64,000 nucleotides of DNA from Streptomyces sp. NBC_00083 (GTDB lineage: Bacteria; Actinomycetota; Actinomycetes; Streptomycetales; Streptomycetaceae). The translations under genes and the position numbers were made by a program. Below are positions 51,438 to 61,083 of this stretch, one piece after another; position 1 is the first letter of the stretch; every line of letters begins with the position of its first letter. The stretch covers positions 2,976,001 through 3,040,000 of the forward strand of contig NZ_JAPELY010000001.1 in NCBI RefSeq assembly GCF_026343295.1, given 5' to 3'. The notes beneath the pieces were generated by a model. The model was not told the origin of the DNA. It was given only the letters and a program-made list of their open reading frames with translations, and ran no database searches.

Positions 51438-52957
51438 TGCGAGGGGCCGCGTGGGGTGGGTGCCGTGCGCTCCCAGGGGTGCAGGTGCTCGAACTCGGCC
51501 ACCAGGTCGAGGAGTTGATGCTCCGACCCCGGCCGCCCCACCAGCTGGACCGAGCCGGGAAGCCCCGTCGGCAGCGACCCGAAGGGCAGGGCGAGAGCGG
51601 GCCGCCCGGAGAGGTTCCAGGGCGGCGTCATCGGTGAGCACGCGGTGTTCATCAAGATATTGGCCAGCCAGCCGCGCTCGTGCCAGGCGTCCGCCGCCGC
51701 GCCGCGGCGGGCGAGCGCCGGGGTGAGGAGCACGTCGTAGGTGTCGAAGAACGGCCCGAGCCGTCGGTTCAGGGCCGCGTTGTGGTCCGACCGCAGCAGG
51801 CCGAGCCGTCCGGCCAGCCGGCCGATCGCGGCGTGGCGCCGGGTGCGCGGCGCGAGCAGCCGGGGGTCCAGACCCTCGGCGTCCTGCGCGGTGCCGCCGG
51901 CCCAGCGGGCCAGCACGACGGTGCTGAACGAGAGCGGGTAGGGCGGATGCGCGACGGCGACGTGGTGGCCCGCCCGGGACAGCGCCCTGGCCGCCTCGCG
52001 GGCGAGCGCCGCGTACTTCGGGCCCACCCGCACGCCCGTGATGGGGCTGCGCGTCGAGAACGCGATCCTGAGCCGGGGGGCGGGCTCCGGCCGGGACGTC
52101 CATGCGGCCCCCGCGAGGGCGGCGCCCCGGAGCCCGCCCTGGTGCGCCACCTCCCGGGCGGCCTCGTCCAGGGCTACTGCGCCCAGCGCCAACTCATCGT
52201 CCTGGAGCGGGACTTGGGACGCCGGCTCCTCAGTCGTCGGGCCCTGGGTCCTCACGCCCCGGGCCGGCTCCCCGGCGAGTACCGCGAACATCAGCCGCGC
52301 GTCCGCCGCCGTCGTCGCGAGCGGGCCGTTCTCCGACATCCCGTACCAGCCGCCGCCGAGGTCGCGCGGGACCCGGCCCGTGCCCGGCTTGAGCCCGATC
52401 AGACCGCAGTGCGCCGCGGGGATGCGCAGCGAGCCCATGCCGTCGCTGCCGAGCGCCAGCGGCACGAAGCCCGCCGCCACGGCGGCCGCGCTCCCTCCGG
52501 ACGAGCCGCCCGCCGTCCGCGCCGGGTCCCACGGGTTGCGTGCGATGCCGTGCACACCGTCGGTCGTGCCGAAGACGCACAGTTCCGGTACGTGCGTGAG
52601 CCCCACCACCACCGCACCCGCCGCACGCAGCCTGGCCACCAGGACATGGTCCTGCGCGGCCGGCGCGGCGGAGGTCGCAGCCGAGCCGTTGCGGGTGCTC
52701 TCGCCGCGCACCGCCACGTTGTCCTTGACCGCCACGGGCACCCCCGCGAGCGGCAGCTCCGCGAGGTCGGCCCGTGCACCGACCTCGTCGGCCTCCTCCA
52801 GGGCCGCGGCGGCACGCACCACCCGGAACGCGCCGATGCGGCCGTCCTGTCCGGCGATCCTGGCCAGATGGTCGCCGACCACCTCCCGCGGCGTGACCTC
52901 CTTGCGGCGCACCGCCTCCGCTATCTCGACGGCGGTCCGGCCTGCCCATGCGGTCAC
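51431..52957 (-). CDS. Amidase signature family enzyme
   Basis: The protein has 508 residues from GTG 52957, with GAGGAG six bases upstream. The Ser-cisSer-Lys triad is visible: VPVAVKDNVAVRG (Lys), TAGGSSGGSAAAVAAG (cis-Ser) and GSDGMGSLRIPAAHCG (nucleophile Ser; family usually GSDxGGS). The C-terminal part has NTACSPMTPPWNLSGRPALA and LPTGLPGSVQLVGRPGSE. Such enzymes hydrolyse amide bonds of small molecules; GatA-type partner genes are absent. It is divergent from an MFS exporter, so the two may share control. Confidence 0.9.
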   Translation of the reverse strand: MTAWAGRTAVEIAEAVRRKEVTPREVVGDHLARIAGQDGRIGAFRVVRAAAALEEADEVGARADLAELPLAGVPVAVKDNVAVRGESTRNGSAATSAAPAAQDHVLVARLRAAGAVVVGLTHVPELCVFGTTDGVHGIARNPWDPARTAGGSSGGSAAAVAAGFVPLALGSDGMGSLRIPAAHCGLIGLKPGTGRVPRDLGGGWYGMSENGPLATTAADARLMFAVLAGEPARGVRTQGPTTEEPASQVPLQDDELALGAVALDEAAREVAHQGGLRGAALAGAAWTSRPEPAPRLRIAFSTRSPITGVRVGPKYAALAREAARALSRAGHHVAVAHPPYPLSFSTVVLARWAGGTAQDAEGLDPRLLAPRTRRHAAIGRLAGRLGLLRSDHNAALNRRLGPFFDTYDVLLTPALARRGAAADAWHERGWLANILMNTACSPMTPPWNLSGRPALALPFGSLPTGLPGSVQLVGRPGSEHQLLDLVAEFEHLHPWERTAPTPRGPSHS

Positions 52958-53184
52958 GGTGGCTCCTCGGTATCGGTCGGCGCGCGAAGGTGATCGTCGC
53001 GAAGGCTGAGGAGGCCACTGTGGAGGGCGGGCAGCGGCTCTGTCGATACCCCGGCTCCGGCCCGGCCGCCCGTCGCGCAACGCTTGGTTGTGGGGTACGG
53101 CGCGGTGGTTGTTTGACCCGGGGGCCGGCCGGGCGATTGGATCACGCCGGTCGGTGCGGGGCGGTCCCGCGGCAGGGTGAAGGG

Positions 53185-54444
53185 ATGTACGGCGTGGGCG
53201 GGCGGTCGCTGGGGCGGGAGTTCGGGTGGCTGTGGGCCGCGTGCGGGGTCAGCACGGTCGGCACGATGCTGGCCTTCGACGCGTTCCCGATGATCGCGAT
53301 CGTCGTCCTGCACGCCGGTCCGGCCGCGGTGTCCGCGCTCGCCGCCGCCGGGCTCGCGGCAGGTGCGGTCATCGCGGTGCCGCTCGGCCCCTGGGTGGAG
53401 TTCCGGCGCAAACGGCCGGTGATGATCGCCACCGATCTGATCCGGTTCGCGGCGGTGATCAGCGTTCCCGCCGCGTTCGCGCTCGGCCGGCTCGGCTTCG
53501 CCCAGCTCGTCGTCGTGTCGGTCGTCGTCTGCGCGGCCGACATCGCCTTCCGCGCGGCGAGCGGCGCCTGCCTCAAAGCGGTCGTACCGCCGGAGGGCCT
53601 GCTCACCGCCAACGGCCGGTTCGAGTCCACCGCGTGGACCGCCACCATGGTCGGCCCGCCGCTCGGCGGCCTCGCCATCGCGCTGTTCGGGCCGGTCACC
53701 ACCGTGACGGCCGACGCGGTCAGTTACCTTCTCTCGGCGCTCGGGATCCGCGCGATCGGCCGTGAGGAGTCGGCGCCGCCCGCGCGTCCCCACCCGCGCA
53801 CCACCTTCCGGCGCGATGACCTCCTCGAAGGGTGGCGGCACATCCTGGGGCATCCGACGCTGCGCCCGCTGTTCTTCAACACGGTCCTCGTCAACGGCCT
53901 GATCATGGCGACCGTCCCGCCGCTCGCCTCGCTCATGCTCGGCCCCCTGGGGTTCGCGCTGTGGCAGTACGGTCTGGCGTTCGGCGCGCCCTGCATCGGC
54001 GGCCTGATCGGCGCCCGGCTCTCCCGCCGGCTCGTCGCGCGCCACGGACAGCACCGGGTCATGATGGCCACCGGGGTGCTGCGCGCGTGCTGGGTACTGG
54101 GTCTCGTGCTGGTCCGCCCGGGAGTCGTCGGCCTCGTGCTCGTGGCCACCGTCGAACTCGGCCTCATCACCTCCTGCGGCATCTTCAACCCGGTGTTCTC
54201 CACCTACCGGCTCGAACAGACCGGCACGGACCGGGTCGCCCGCACCCTGTCCGCGTGGACGGTCACCGGCAAGGCGGCCACCGCCGCGATGACCGGCCTG
54301 TGGGGTGCGCTGGCCGGCCTCGCAGGACCGCGCGCCGCGATCGCCACGGCCGGAGTGCTCATGCTGGCCACGCCGCTCCTGCTGCCGCGGCACGCCCGCG
54401 TACCGCGGCAGCAGGAGCGGGAGACGGCGCCGAGCGGCGTCTGA
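53185..54444 (+). CDS. MFS transporter
   Basis: The protein has 419 residues from ATG 53185, aaggg upstream. It has 12 hydrophobic helices and the loop motif EFRRKRPVMIATDLIRF after helix 2/3 typical of MFS_3 exporters, with ANGRFESTAWTATMVGPPLG between helices 4 and 5 and a central hydrophilic loop (APPARPHPRTTFRRDDLLEG). Relatives export siderophores, macrolides and other drugs. It is divergent from the amidase and converges on the hydrolase remnant. Confidence 0.9.
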   Translation: MYGVGGRSLGREFGWLWAACGVSTVGTMLAFDAFPMIAIVVLHAGPAAVSALAAAGLAAGAVIAVPLGPWVEFRRKRPVMIATDLIRFAAVISVPAAFALGRLGFAQLVVVSVVVCAADIAFRAASGACLKAVVPPEGLLTANGRFESTAWTATMVGPPLGGLAIALFGPVTTVTADAVSYLLSALGIRAIGREESAPPARPHPRTTFRRDDLLEGWRHILGHPTLRPLFFNTVLVNGLIMATVPPLASLMLGPLGFALWQYGLAFGAPCIGGLIGARLSRRLVARHGQHRVMMATGVLRACWVLGLVLVRPGVVGLVLVATVELGLITSCGIFNPVFSTYRLEQTGTDRVARTLSAWTVTGKAATAAMTGLWGALAGLAGPRAAIATAGVLMLATPLLLPRHARVPRQQERETAPSGV

Positions 54445-54492
54445 CCACCGGTCCCGGGCGCCGTCCCCGGCAGCCGGGCAGGGGGTCCGGCA

Positions 54493-54919
54493 TCAGCCGG
54501 CGCCGACGAACTCCCGCAGGTCCGCGTTGAGTTGCTCGGCGTGCGTCACGTACAGGCCGTGACCTCCGTTCTCGTACACCCTGAACGTGCTGCCGGGGAT
54601 GAGGGCGGCGGCACGGCGTCCGGTGAGGGCGATGGGCGCCGAGGCATCCTGATCGCCGTGGATGGTCGAGCAGCGCCCCGAGGTCGTCGGCGAGCGTGTC
54701 GAGGCCGTAACCGCCCCAGACGTCCTGCGACTTGCCGTGCCCCCGGCGGTCGAGTCCCACGCAGCGGTACCCCTCCGAGGCGAGCGGCAGCATCTGGAAC
54801 TCCCACATCTCGGTGCCGAAGTAGGCGCTGTTGACGAAGACGAGGGTGGTTCCGTCGGCCGGTCCGTAGTCGATGAAGTGGAGCCGGGTTCCGTCGGTGG
54901 GTGTCGTGAAGTACGGCAT
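54493..54919 (-). pseudogene. Alpha/beta hydrolase with internal deletion
   Basis: The frame from ATG 54919 reads MPYFTTPTDGTRLHFIDYGP, GLDRRGHGKSQD and DDLGALLD, a normal start of a chloroperoxidase-like hydrolase (about 270 residues). Then, near 54660, the frame changes and the sequence jumps to IHGDQDASAPIALTG, STFRVYENGGHGLYVTHAEQ and LREFVGAG, the end of the same family. The middle of about 130 residues, including the GxSxG nucleophile elbow, is missing. The joint is out of frame. It cannot encode an active enzyme. Confidence 0.85.
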
Positions 54920-55036
54920 GGGAGCCTCCCCGTCGTGGTGACCGGCCGCTGTCGCGCGGCGTGGCCACACTGTGTCCCGGGGCGGGGGCGGAGCGCGATT
55001 ACGTCCGGGGTAATGGGGTCGGCGGCGGTGGTTCGC

Positions 55037-55462
55037 TCAGCCGCCACCACCCGTCGCGGGGGCGGCGCCCTCGCCGGGGGAGGGGCAGTACTGCGCCTCC
55101 CCGTTGCCGAGCGACCAGTCGACGGACTGGTTCTCGTAGAGCGAGATGAACATGTTGTGCGGCTCGGTACCGGCGTACGCCTCGGCGAGTTCGGCGGCGC
55201 GACGGTAGAGCGCCCGCTTCTGGTCGGGCGTCCGCCCGGCGCGCAGGGTGATCGTCACGAAGACGATGCCGTCGTCGCGTCGGATCCCCAGGTAGGTGCC
55301 GTGGCGCAGGCTGCCGCCGGCCCCGTCGTGCCCCACCAGGACCTGGAACCGGTCGTCCTGCGGAATGCCGATCGTCTCGACGAGCGCGTCGTGGACGGCG
55401 CGGCCGAGCGCGTCCAGACGATCGGGGTCGGCGCCGAGCGCGTCGATGCGGACGAACGGCAT
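55037..55462 (-). CDS. Tautomerase-superfamily protein
   Basis: The protein has 141 residues from ATG 55462 with AAGGAG upstream. It starts MPFVRIDALG, so after Met removal Pro-1 is the catalytic base, as in 4-oxalocrotonate tautomerase. RFQVLVGHDGAGGSLRHGTY, VFVTITLRAGRTPDQKRALYRRAAELAEA and FISLYENQSVDWSLGNGEAQY are standard for the single-domain longer subgroup. It isomerises keto/enol or dehalogenates small acids. A near-perfect palindrome lies 51 bp upstream. Confidence 0.9.
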   Translation of the reverse strand: MPFVRIDALGADPDRLDALGRAVHDALVETIGIPQDDRFQVLVGHDGAGGSLRHGTYLGIRRDDGIVFVTITLRAGRTPDQKRALYRRAAELAEAYAGTEPHNMFISLYENQSVDWSLGNGEAQYCPSPGEGAAPATGGGG

Positions 55463-55511
55463 GGCGGGGCTCCTTGCGGCGGGGAACAGGGGGCGGCTGT
55501 GGGCGAAGCCA

Positions 55512-55533
55512 CTGTACATACTAGTAGGTACAG
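55512..55533. promoter_or_regulatory. Near-perfect palindrome, TetR-type operator candidate
   Basis: A 22-bp palindrome centred on tactagta with outer arms ctgtac and gtacag; only one of 11 base pairs is broken. It is 50 bp before the tautomerase start, a typical place for a TetR-family repressor site. No TetR gene is in the window. Confidence 0.6.
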
Positions 55534-55595
55534 CGGAAAGGGGCCCCGCGTGCACGGCGTCCCCCGGGGGTACAGGGGCGAGAGGCGCGCCGCGA

Positions 55596-56450
55596 TCACA
55601 CGTCGCGGTGCCGCACGACGACCACGGCGAGCACAACGGCGATCAGGGGCCAGAGCGCGTACACGGCCCACGAGTCGGGGACGGTGGCGCTGTAGGCAAG
55701 CGAATGGGGATCCGGCGCCCAGTTCTGGACCAGGCGCTTCCATGCCGTGACCGGCATCGCGTGGCTCACGGCGGCCGACCAGCGTGCGCTCTGCGAGAAG
55801 ATCGGCGGCAGCATCACCAAGGTGAAGGCGCTGGTGACCATGGTGGTGGCGCTGTGCCTGATCAGAGCCCCGAGGCCGAGGCCGACCAGTGCGCACACCG
55901 GGGCCAGCAGGGCGGAGGCCACCAGCGCCCGGAGCACTCCGGGGTGGGTGAGCGGAACTCCGGCCCGTTGCCCGCTCAGAATGGCTTGGGAGACCAGGAA
56001 GCAACCGGTCGAGACGACCGTGCCGACTGCGGTCCACAGCGCGGCGGTCACGACCGCCTTGGCCAGTACCACCGCACCACGGGCGGGGACGGCGACGGTG
56101 GTGGTGCGCATCAGGCCGCTGCTGTACTCGCTCACGACGGTGAGGGCGCCGACGCTGCCGGCGACGAGCATCAGCGTCAGGTAACCGGCCGCGGGAAACG
56201 CGTCGAACACGAGGAATCCCTGATCGGTCCTCGCCGCCGGGCTCATCGTCCGAAGGGTGTCGACTTCGGCCATGGCCGCCACGGCGGCGGATCCGATGAC
56301 GAACAGGGCAGTGAGCGCGAGTGTCCACGGGGTCGAGCGCAGCGACCGCATCTTGATCCACTCGGCGGTGAGCAGGTCGCGGAAGCGCGCGGGCGGCTCG
56401 GTGACGGGTGCGGACGAGGTGGCCGCGGGCACGGAGGCGACTGTGGTCAT
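55596..56450 (-). CDS. ABC transporter permease (ABC-2 type)
   Basis: The protein has 284 residues. It starts with a soluble tail (RFRDLLTAEWIKMRSLRSTPW, the usual ABC-2 start), then six helices, including VVSEYSSGLMRTTTVAVPARG between helices 2 and 3. It overlaps the ATP-binding gene by four bases (ATGA), so the pair is coupled. They form an exporter, and the divergent two-component genes likely control it. Confidence 0.92.
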   Translation of the reverse strand: MTTVASVPAATSSAPVTEPPARFRDLLTAEWIKMRSLRSTPWTLALTALFVIGSAAVAAMAEVDTLRTMSPAARTDQGFLVFDAFPAAGYLTLMLVAGSVGALTVVSEYSSGLMRTTTVAVPARGAVVLAKAVVTAALWTAVGTVVSTGCFLVSQAILSGQRAGVPLTHPGVLRALVASALLAPVCALVGLGLGALIRHSATTMVTSAFTLVMLPPIFSQSARWSAAVSHAMPVTAWKRLVQNWAPDPHSLAYSATVPDSWAVYALWPLIAVVLAVVVVRHRDV

Positions 56451-57367
56451 CGGGGCTGTCCTGCCTGGTATTCGACGCTGTCGGTGGTGAGTTCCATGAA
56501 CGCCTCCTCCAGGGAGGCGGTCCGGGTGGTCAACTCGTCGACCTGGATCCCGTTCTCGAAGGCGAGCGCTCCGACACGGTCCGCCGCCAGCCCGGTCACG
56601 GTGAGCTTCTCGGCGCCCGGTGAGCCCTCGGGCTCGACCGAGGCTCCCGCGGTGGCCAGCACCGCTGCCAGCTCGGCGGCCCGCGGGGTGCCCACCACGA
56701 CGCTGGAACGGGCGCTGCGGGCCGCGAACTCCCGTACCGACTCGGCGGCGATGAGGCGGCCCCGGCCGATGACGACGAGCTGGTCGGCGGTGTTCTCCAT
56801 CTCCGACATGAGGTGGCTGGAGAGGAAGACCGTGCGGCCTTCGGCCGCGAGGCGCCGGAAGAGGCGGCGCATCCAGAGCACACCCTCGGGGTCCATGCCG
56901 TTGACGGGTTCGTCGAACATCAGCACCGGCGGGTCACCGAGCAGCGCGGTGGCGATGCCGAGGCGCTGTTTCATTCCCAGCGAGAAGCCGCCGATGCGGC
57001 GGGCAGCGGCCTCGGCCAGACCCACCTCGTGCAGGACTTCGTCCACCCGGCGCGGGGAGATCCCGTTGCTGTGGGCCAAGGCGGACAGGTGGGCCGCGGC
57101 GGTGCGTCCTGCGTGGACCTGGCCCGCGTCGAGCAGCGCACCGACGTGCCGCAGGCCGCGCGGATGGCTGCGGAAGGGGACGCCGTTGACGGTGGCGGCG
57201 CCGCCGGTGGGCGCGTCCAGGCCCAGGATCATCCGCAAAGTGGTGGTCTTGCCGGCTCCGTTGGGGCCGAGGAATCCGGTGACCTGACCCGGTCGCACGG
57301 TGAAGGAGAGGCGGTCGACGGCGGTCTTGCCGCCATAGCGCTTGGTGAGTTCGTTGACTTCGATCAC
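56447..57367 (-). CDS. ABC transporter ATP-binding protein
   Basis: The protein has 306 residues from GTG 57367 (reading MIEVNELTKRYGG). Walker A GPNGAGKTT, signature FSLGMKQRLGIATAL (LGMKQ instead of LSGGQ), Walker B VLMFDEPVNGMDPEG and H-loop SSHLMSEM are all present. It has the long C-terminal domain of the drug-exporter (DrrA-like/CcmA) group. It drives the permease encoded next. Confidence 0.95.
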   Translation of the reverse strand: MIEVNELTKRYGGKTAVDRLSFTVRPGQVTGFLGPNGAGKTTTLRMILGLDAPTGGAATVNGVPFRSHPRGLRHVGALLDAGQVHAGRTAAAHLSALAHSNGISPRRVDEVLHEVGLAEAAARRIGGFSLGMKQRLGIATALLGDPPVLMFDEPVNGMDPEGVLWMRRLFRRLAAEGRTVFLSSHLMSEMENTADQLVVIGRGRLIAAESVREFAARSARSSVVVGTPRAAELAAVLATAGASVEPEGSPGAEKLTVTGLAADRVGALAFENGIQVDELTTRTASLEEAFMELTTDSVEYQAGQPR

Positions 57368-57574
57368 GTGGACCACAGTGCCGGGACGGTCGCGTCCGGT
57401 CATGGGGCCGTGGGTGGCAATCGTGCGGTCGCCTTCACCCGTGGGCGTACGTCCTCGGGTGGATCCCGCAGCGACGGCGGCTGGATAGTCTCGCTGGATG
57501 GATGCCCTACCGACCGCTTTCCTCCTCGTATGCGTCGCACAGCGCGGCCTTCCTCCGGAGAGGCCCCACCAGCG

Positions 57575-58756
57575 ATGACAAGAACGAAGACCACGGCCTG
57601 GGCGGGAGGTCTCCTGTATCTCCTCGCCGTGGGTCTGCTCGTGGGAGGTGCACCGCGGGCCTCGGGCACCGTCCACGGATTCGGAGCACTGCTCGCGGCG
57701 GGTCTGCTCGTCGGTGTGCTGCGGCGCAGGCCGGTCCTGGCGCTGTTTCTCGCGCTCCTCGGGGCCACCTCCGTGGTGGTGGGAGTCCCGGGCGCCGCTG
57801 CCGGAGTGAGCCTGTCGGCCGCGTACCAGGGCCAGTTCCTGTCGTATCTGGCGGCGGACCTCGTCCTGGGTGTCATCGTCGCCACCTGCGCGCGGCGGGC
57901 CTCGATCGTTGCCGGCGCCGGATCCTGCATCGTCCAGCTCCTGGTCATCGGCGGCTTTTCGCATGGGGACAATCTGACCGTCAACGTCGTGATCGCCCTC
58001 CTCGCGACGGCCGCGGCCTGCGCGGGCGGGCTGTTGAGCCGCGAGCGTCGCGAGCACACGGTGGCACTGCGCTCGCAGGAGGTGGCCGAGGCCGTCGTCG
58101 CCGAAAGGCTGCGGATCGCACGGGAGTTGCACGACATGGTCGCGCACAGCATCGGCATCATCGCCATCCAGGCCGGGGCGGCGAGCCAGGTCATCCGGAC
58201 CCGGCCCGTGGAGGCGGGTGAGGCACTGCGGGCCATCGAGGTCACCAGCAGGGAGACCCTGGCGGGCCTTCGCCGCACGTTGGTGGCACTCCGTCAGGCA
58301 GACCCGGGATCGGCGGCCTCGAAGAACCCGGCCGCCCTCGCGCCGTCGCCGGGCCTGACGGACATCGACCGGCTGGCGGCGGCCACGGCCGACGCGGGGG
58401 TACACGTGGATGTGCGCCGCAAGGGGCAGGAGCGCCCCCTGCCCGCCGACATCGACCTGTCCGCCTTCCGTATCGTTCAGGAGGCGCTGACCAACGTGGT
58501 CCGCCACGCGGGCACCGGAAAGTGTCGGGTGCTCATCGAGTACGGGAGCGAGGAACTGTCCTTGGAGATCGTCGACGACGGGCACGGTGCCACCGAGAAC
58601 GGACCGGCCCACGGCTTCGGTCTCGTGGGCATGCGGGAGCGGGTCGCCCTGCTGCACGGCGACCTCAGCGCCGGGACGCGCCCCGAAGGAGGCTTCCGGG
58701 TGACGGCCCGGCTGCCGCTGCCCGACCTCGCCGGAGTTCGGGTGGAGGCCGGATGA
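57575..58756 (+). CDS. NarL-type sensor histidine kinase
   Basis: The protein has 393 residues from ATG 57575. The N-terminal 150 residues hold about five hydrophobic helices and no large outer domain. HisKA_3 domain: RIARELHDMVAHSIGIIAIQ with the phosphorylated His. ATPase domain: FRIVQEALTNVVRHAG (N box) and DDGHGA, HGFGLVGMRERV (G boxes). It shares a divergent promoter region with the ABC exporter operon and overlaps the response regulator by four bases; it likely senses a compound that the exporter removes. Confidence 0.93.
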   Translation: MTRTKTTAWAGGLLYLLAVGLLVGGAPRASGTVHGFGALLAAGLLVGVLRRRPVLALFLALLGATSVVVGVPGAAAGVSLSAAYQGQFLSYLAADLVLGVIVATCARRASIVAGAGSCIVQLLVIGGFSHGDNLTVNVVIALLATAAACAGGLLSRERREHTVALRSQEVAEAVVAERLRIARELHDMVAHSIGIIAIQAGAASQVIRTRPVEAGEALRAIEVTSRETLAGLRRTLVALRQADPGSAASKNPAALAPSPGLTDIDRLAAATADAGVHVDVRRKGQERPLPADIDLSAFRIVQEALTNVVRHAGTGKCRVLIEYGSEELSLEIVDDGHGATENGPAHGFGLVGMRERVALLHGDLSAGTRPEGGFRVTARLPLPDLAGVRVEAG

Positions 58757-59418
58757 CCGCCGCACCTGTACGTGTCGTACTCGCCGACGACCAGCCTCTG
58801 GTGCGGTCCGGCCTGCGCCTGGTCATGGCCGACCACCCCGATCTGGAGGTCGTCGGTGAAGCCGCGACGGGCGCCGAGGCGGTCCGACTGGTCAGGGACA
58901 CCGGCCCCGACGTCGTGGTGATGGACATCCGGATGCCCGGCATGGACGGGATCGAGGCGACCCGCCTGATCACCGCCGCTCCCACCGCGACGCGTGTTCT
59001 CGTCCTGACCACGTTCGACGAGGACGACTACGTCTACGGGGCGCTGCGGGCCGGAGCCAGCGGCTTCGTGGTGAAGGACATGGCGCTGAACGACATCCTC
59101 GCGGCGATCCGGGTGGTCGCCGCCGGCGATGCGCTGATCGCGCCGGCGGTGACGCGACGGCTGATCGCCGACTTCGCCGGGCGTCCCCCGCTGCGCTCCG
59201 CACGTGACGTCGAGGGGATCGTCACCGAGAGGGAACGGGAAGTCCTGACCCTCATCGGGCGCGGCCGGACGAACACCGAGATCGCGGAGGACCTCTTCAT
59301 CACGGTGGCCACCGCCAAGTCGCACGTGTCACGCCTGCTCACCAAATTGGGCGCCCGGGACCGCGTTCAGCTCGTGATCACCGCTTATGAGGCGGGGCTC
59401 GTCACGCTGCCCGGCTGA
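58753..59418 (+). CDS. NarL/LuxR-family response regulator
   Basis: The protein has 221 residues from ATG 58753, overlapping the kinase stop (ATGA). Receiver: VVLADDQPLV (acidic pocket), D58 phospho-site in VVMDIRMPGMDG, T in VLTTFDED and K in VVKDMA. C-terminal LuxR helix-turn-helix: TEREREVLTLIGRGRTNTEI and ATAKSHVSRLLTKLGARDR. The likely target is the ABC operon promoter next to the kinase gene. Confidence 0.95.
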   Translation: MTAAPVRVVLADDQPLVRSGLRLVMADHPDLEVVGEAATGAEAVRLVRDTGPDVVVMDIRMPGMDGIEATRLITAAPTATRVLVLTTFDEDDYVYGALRAGASGFVVKDMALNDILAAIRVVAAGDALIAPAVTRRLIADFAGRPPLRSARDVEGIVTEREREVLTLIGRGRTNTEIAEDLFITVATAKSHVSRLLTKLGARDRVQLVITAYEAGLVTLPG

Positions 59419-59524
59419 GCCGGCACCACGGCACCGGCCCGGTCCGGAGCCGAGGTGCCCGCTGTCTCTCACCGCGGGGTCCACAACGGCGGCGAGAGGG
59501 ATGCAGTCGGCGCCCGACGTGGCG

Positions 59525-60442
59525 TCAGAAGACGGAGAGGCCCGTGAGGGTCGTGAAGCGGTCGAGGGCCGCGACGCCCGCCACCGAGTTGCCGCGTTCG
59601 TCGAGACCCGGGCTCCAGACGCACACGGTGCAGCGGCCCGGGACCACGGCGATGATGCCGCCGCCCACGCCGCTCTTGCCGGGCAGGCCCACGCGGTGCG
59701 CGAAGTCGCCCGCCGCGTCGTAGGTGCCGCACGTGAGCATGACCGCGTTGACCTGCTTGGCCCGGCTGCGGGTGAGCAGCGCGGAACCGTCGGCCCTTAT
59801 CCCGTGCCGGGCCAGGAACCCGGCGGCCCGCGCCAGGTCGGCGCAGGACGCCTCCAGCGCGCACTGGCGGATGTACTGGTCGAGGAGGAGGGGCACCGGG
59901 GTGGTGACGTTGCCGTACGACGCCATGAAGTGGGCGAGGGCCGCGTTGCGGTCGCTGTGCGCGGCCTCGGACGACGCGACCTCCTCGTCGAAGCCGAGCG
60001 CGGCGTTGCCGGACTCGGCCCGCAGGAAGGTGCGCAGGGTGTCGGCCGCGTCGCCGGTCCGGCGCTGGAGGCGGTCGGTGACGACGAGGGCGCCCGCGTT
60101 GATGAAGGGGTTGCGGGGGATGCCCGCCTCGTACTCCAGCTGCACCAGGGAGTTGAACGGGTTGCCCGAGGGCTCGCGGCCGACGTGCTCCCACAGCTCG
60201 TCGCCCTCGAGGGAGAGGCACAGGGCGAGCGTGAACACCTTGGTGATGGACTGCGTGGAGAAGGGGTGCTGCCAGTCGCCCACCCCGTACACCGTGCCGT
60301 CGAGCTCGGCGACGGCCATCCCGAAGCGCCGAGGATCGGCCGAGGCGAGGACGGGGATGTAGTCGGCCGGCCGGCCCCGGCCCGGCGTCGCGGCGATCTC
60401 GGCGGCGATGCGGTCCAGGACCGACTGGAAGGACGAGGACAC
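59525..60442 (-). CDS. glsA: Glutaminase A
   Basis: The protein has 305 residues from GTG 60442 (MSSSFQSVLDRI); TTG 60448 fits the GGAG site better and would add two residues. The serine-dependent beta-lactamase-like fold has S-x-x-K (STQSITKVF, S65 and K68), GREPSGNPFNSLVQLEYE, NPFINAGALVVTDRL, YGNVTTPVPLLLDQY and KSGVGGGIIAVVPG, all typical of GlsA. It hydrolyses glutamine to glutamate and ammonia. It is convergent with the response regulator gene. Confidence 0.95.
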   Translation of the reverse strand: MSSSFQSVLDRIAAEIAATPGRGRPADYIPVLASADPRRFGMAVAELDGTVYGVGDWQHPFSTQSITKVFTLALCLSLEGDELWEHVGREPSGNPFNSLVQLEYEAGIPRNPFINAGALVVTDRLQRRTGDAADTLRTFLRAESGNAALGFDEEVASSEAAHSDRNAALAHFMASYGNVTTPVPLLLDQYIRQCALEASCADLARAAGFLARHGIRADGSALLTRSRAKQVNAVMLTCGTYDAAGDFAHRVGLPGKSGVGGGIIAVVPGRCTVCVWSPGLDERGNSVAGVAALDRFTTLTGLSVF

Positions 60443-60448
60443 GCTCAA

Positions 60449-61083
60449 CTTGCTCTGCTCCGGATTCCCGCGCTGCTGCGACGTCCACACCCTACGGCAG
60501 CGGCCCGCGCCCGGCTGTCGCACGCGGCGCGGGCGTCCACGGCGGGCCACGCGGCCCCGCCCGGCCCTGCCGTACGCGGCACCGGGGGATCGCGCGCGGT
60601 CCGCCCCCGCGGATGAACGCGACGCCCTGGCCGCCCGGCATCGACGGCTGTGAGCGCCGCACCCGGACCCGCCCATCGTGAAGGGGGCCGTGCGCCGCCA
60701 CCCCCCCCGTGTGGCTCATTCCCGCCGCCGCACGGGAGGGCGCGGCGCTGGGCGGCACCCGCGCCCCCGTGGGCAGGCACGACCGTCCGGTGCCGCACAC
60801 GGACCGCCCGCCGTGGACCCGAGCCGCAGGGCGGTCTGAACTACCGCCGGAGAACACCCCCGTTGCCGGACCGCTTGGACACCCACGCCCCCGACTGCGG
60901 TATCGCGCAGCCCTGACCGCGAGTTCGGGCCATCTGGGCGCCCAAACCTATGCTTTCCAGCCAAGTTCGGTCCCGCTGCGGGGGTCGGAACGGATGGCCC
61001 CACCATGTGGGCGCATGAACCCGACCCGTTGGGGCAGACGCCTGCTCCGACAGTTCGATGATGGTGACAAGGGAGGAACCCCC
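60449..61083. other. Long region upstream of the SigB-type sigma gene
   Basis: 635 bp without a convincing gene. Near the right end there are two small hairpins: gttc-ggtcccgc / gcggg-ggtcg-gaac (60965-60991) and cccac-cat-gtggg (60999-61011). They may form a structured leader about 70-120 bases before the sigma start. I could not define the promoter. Confidence 0.45.
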
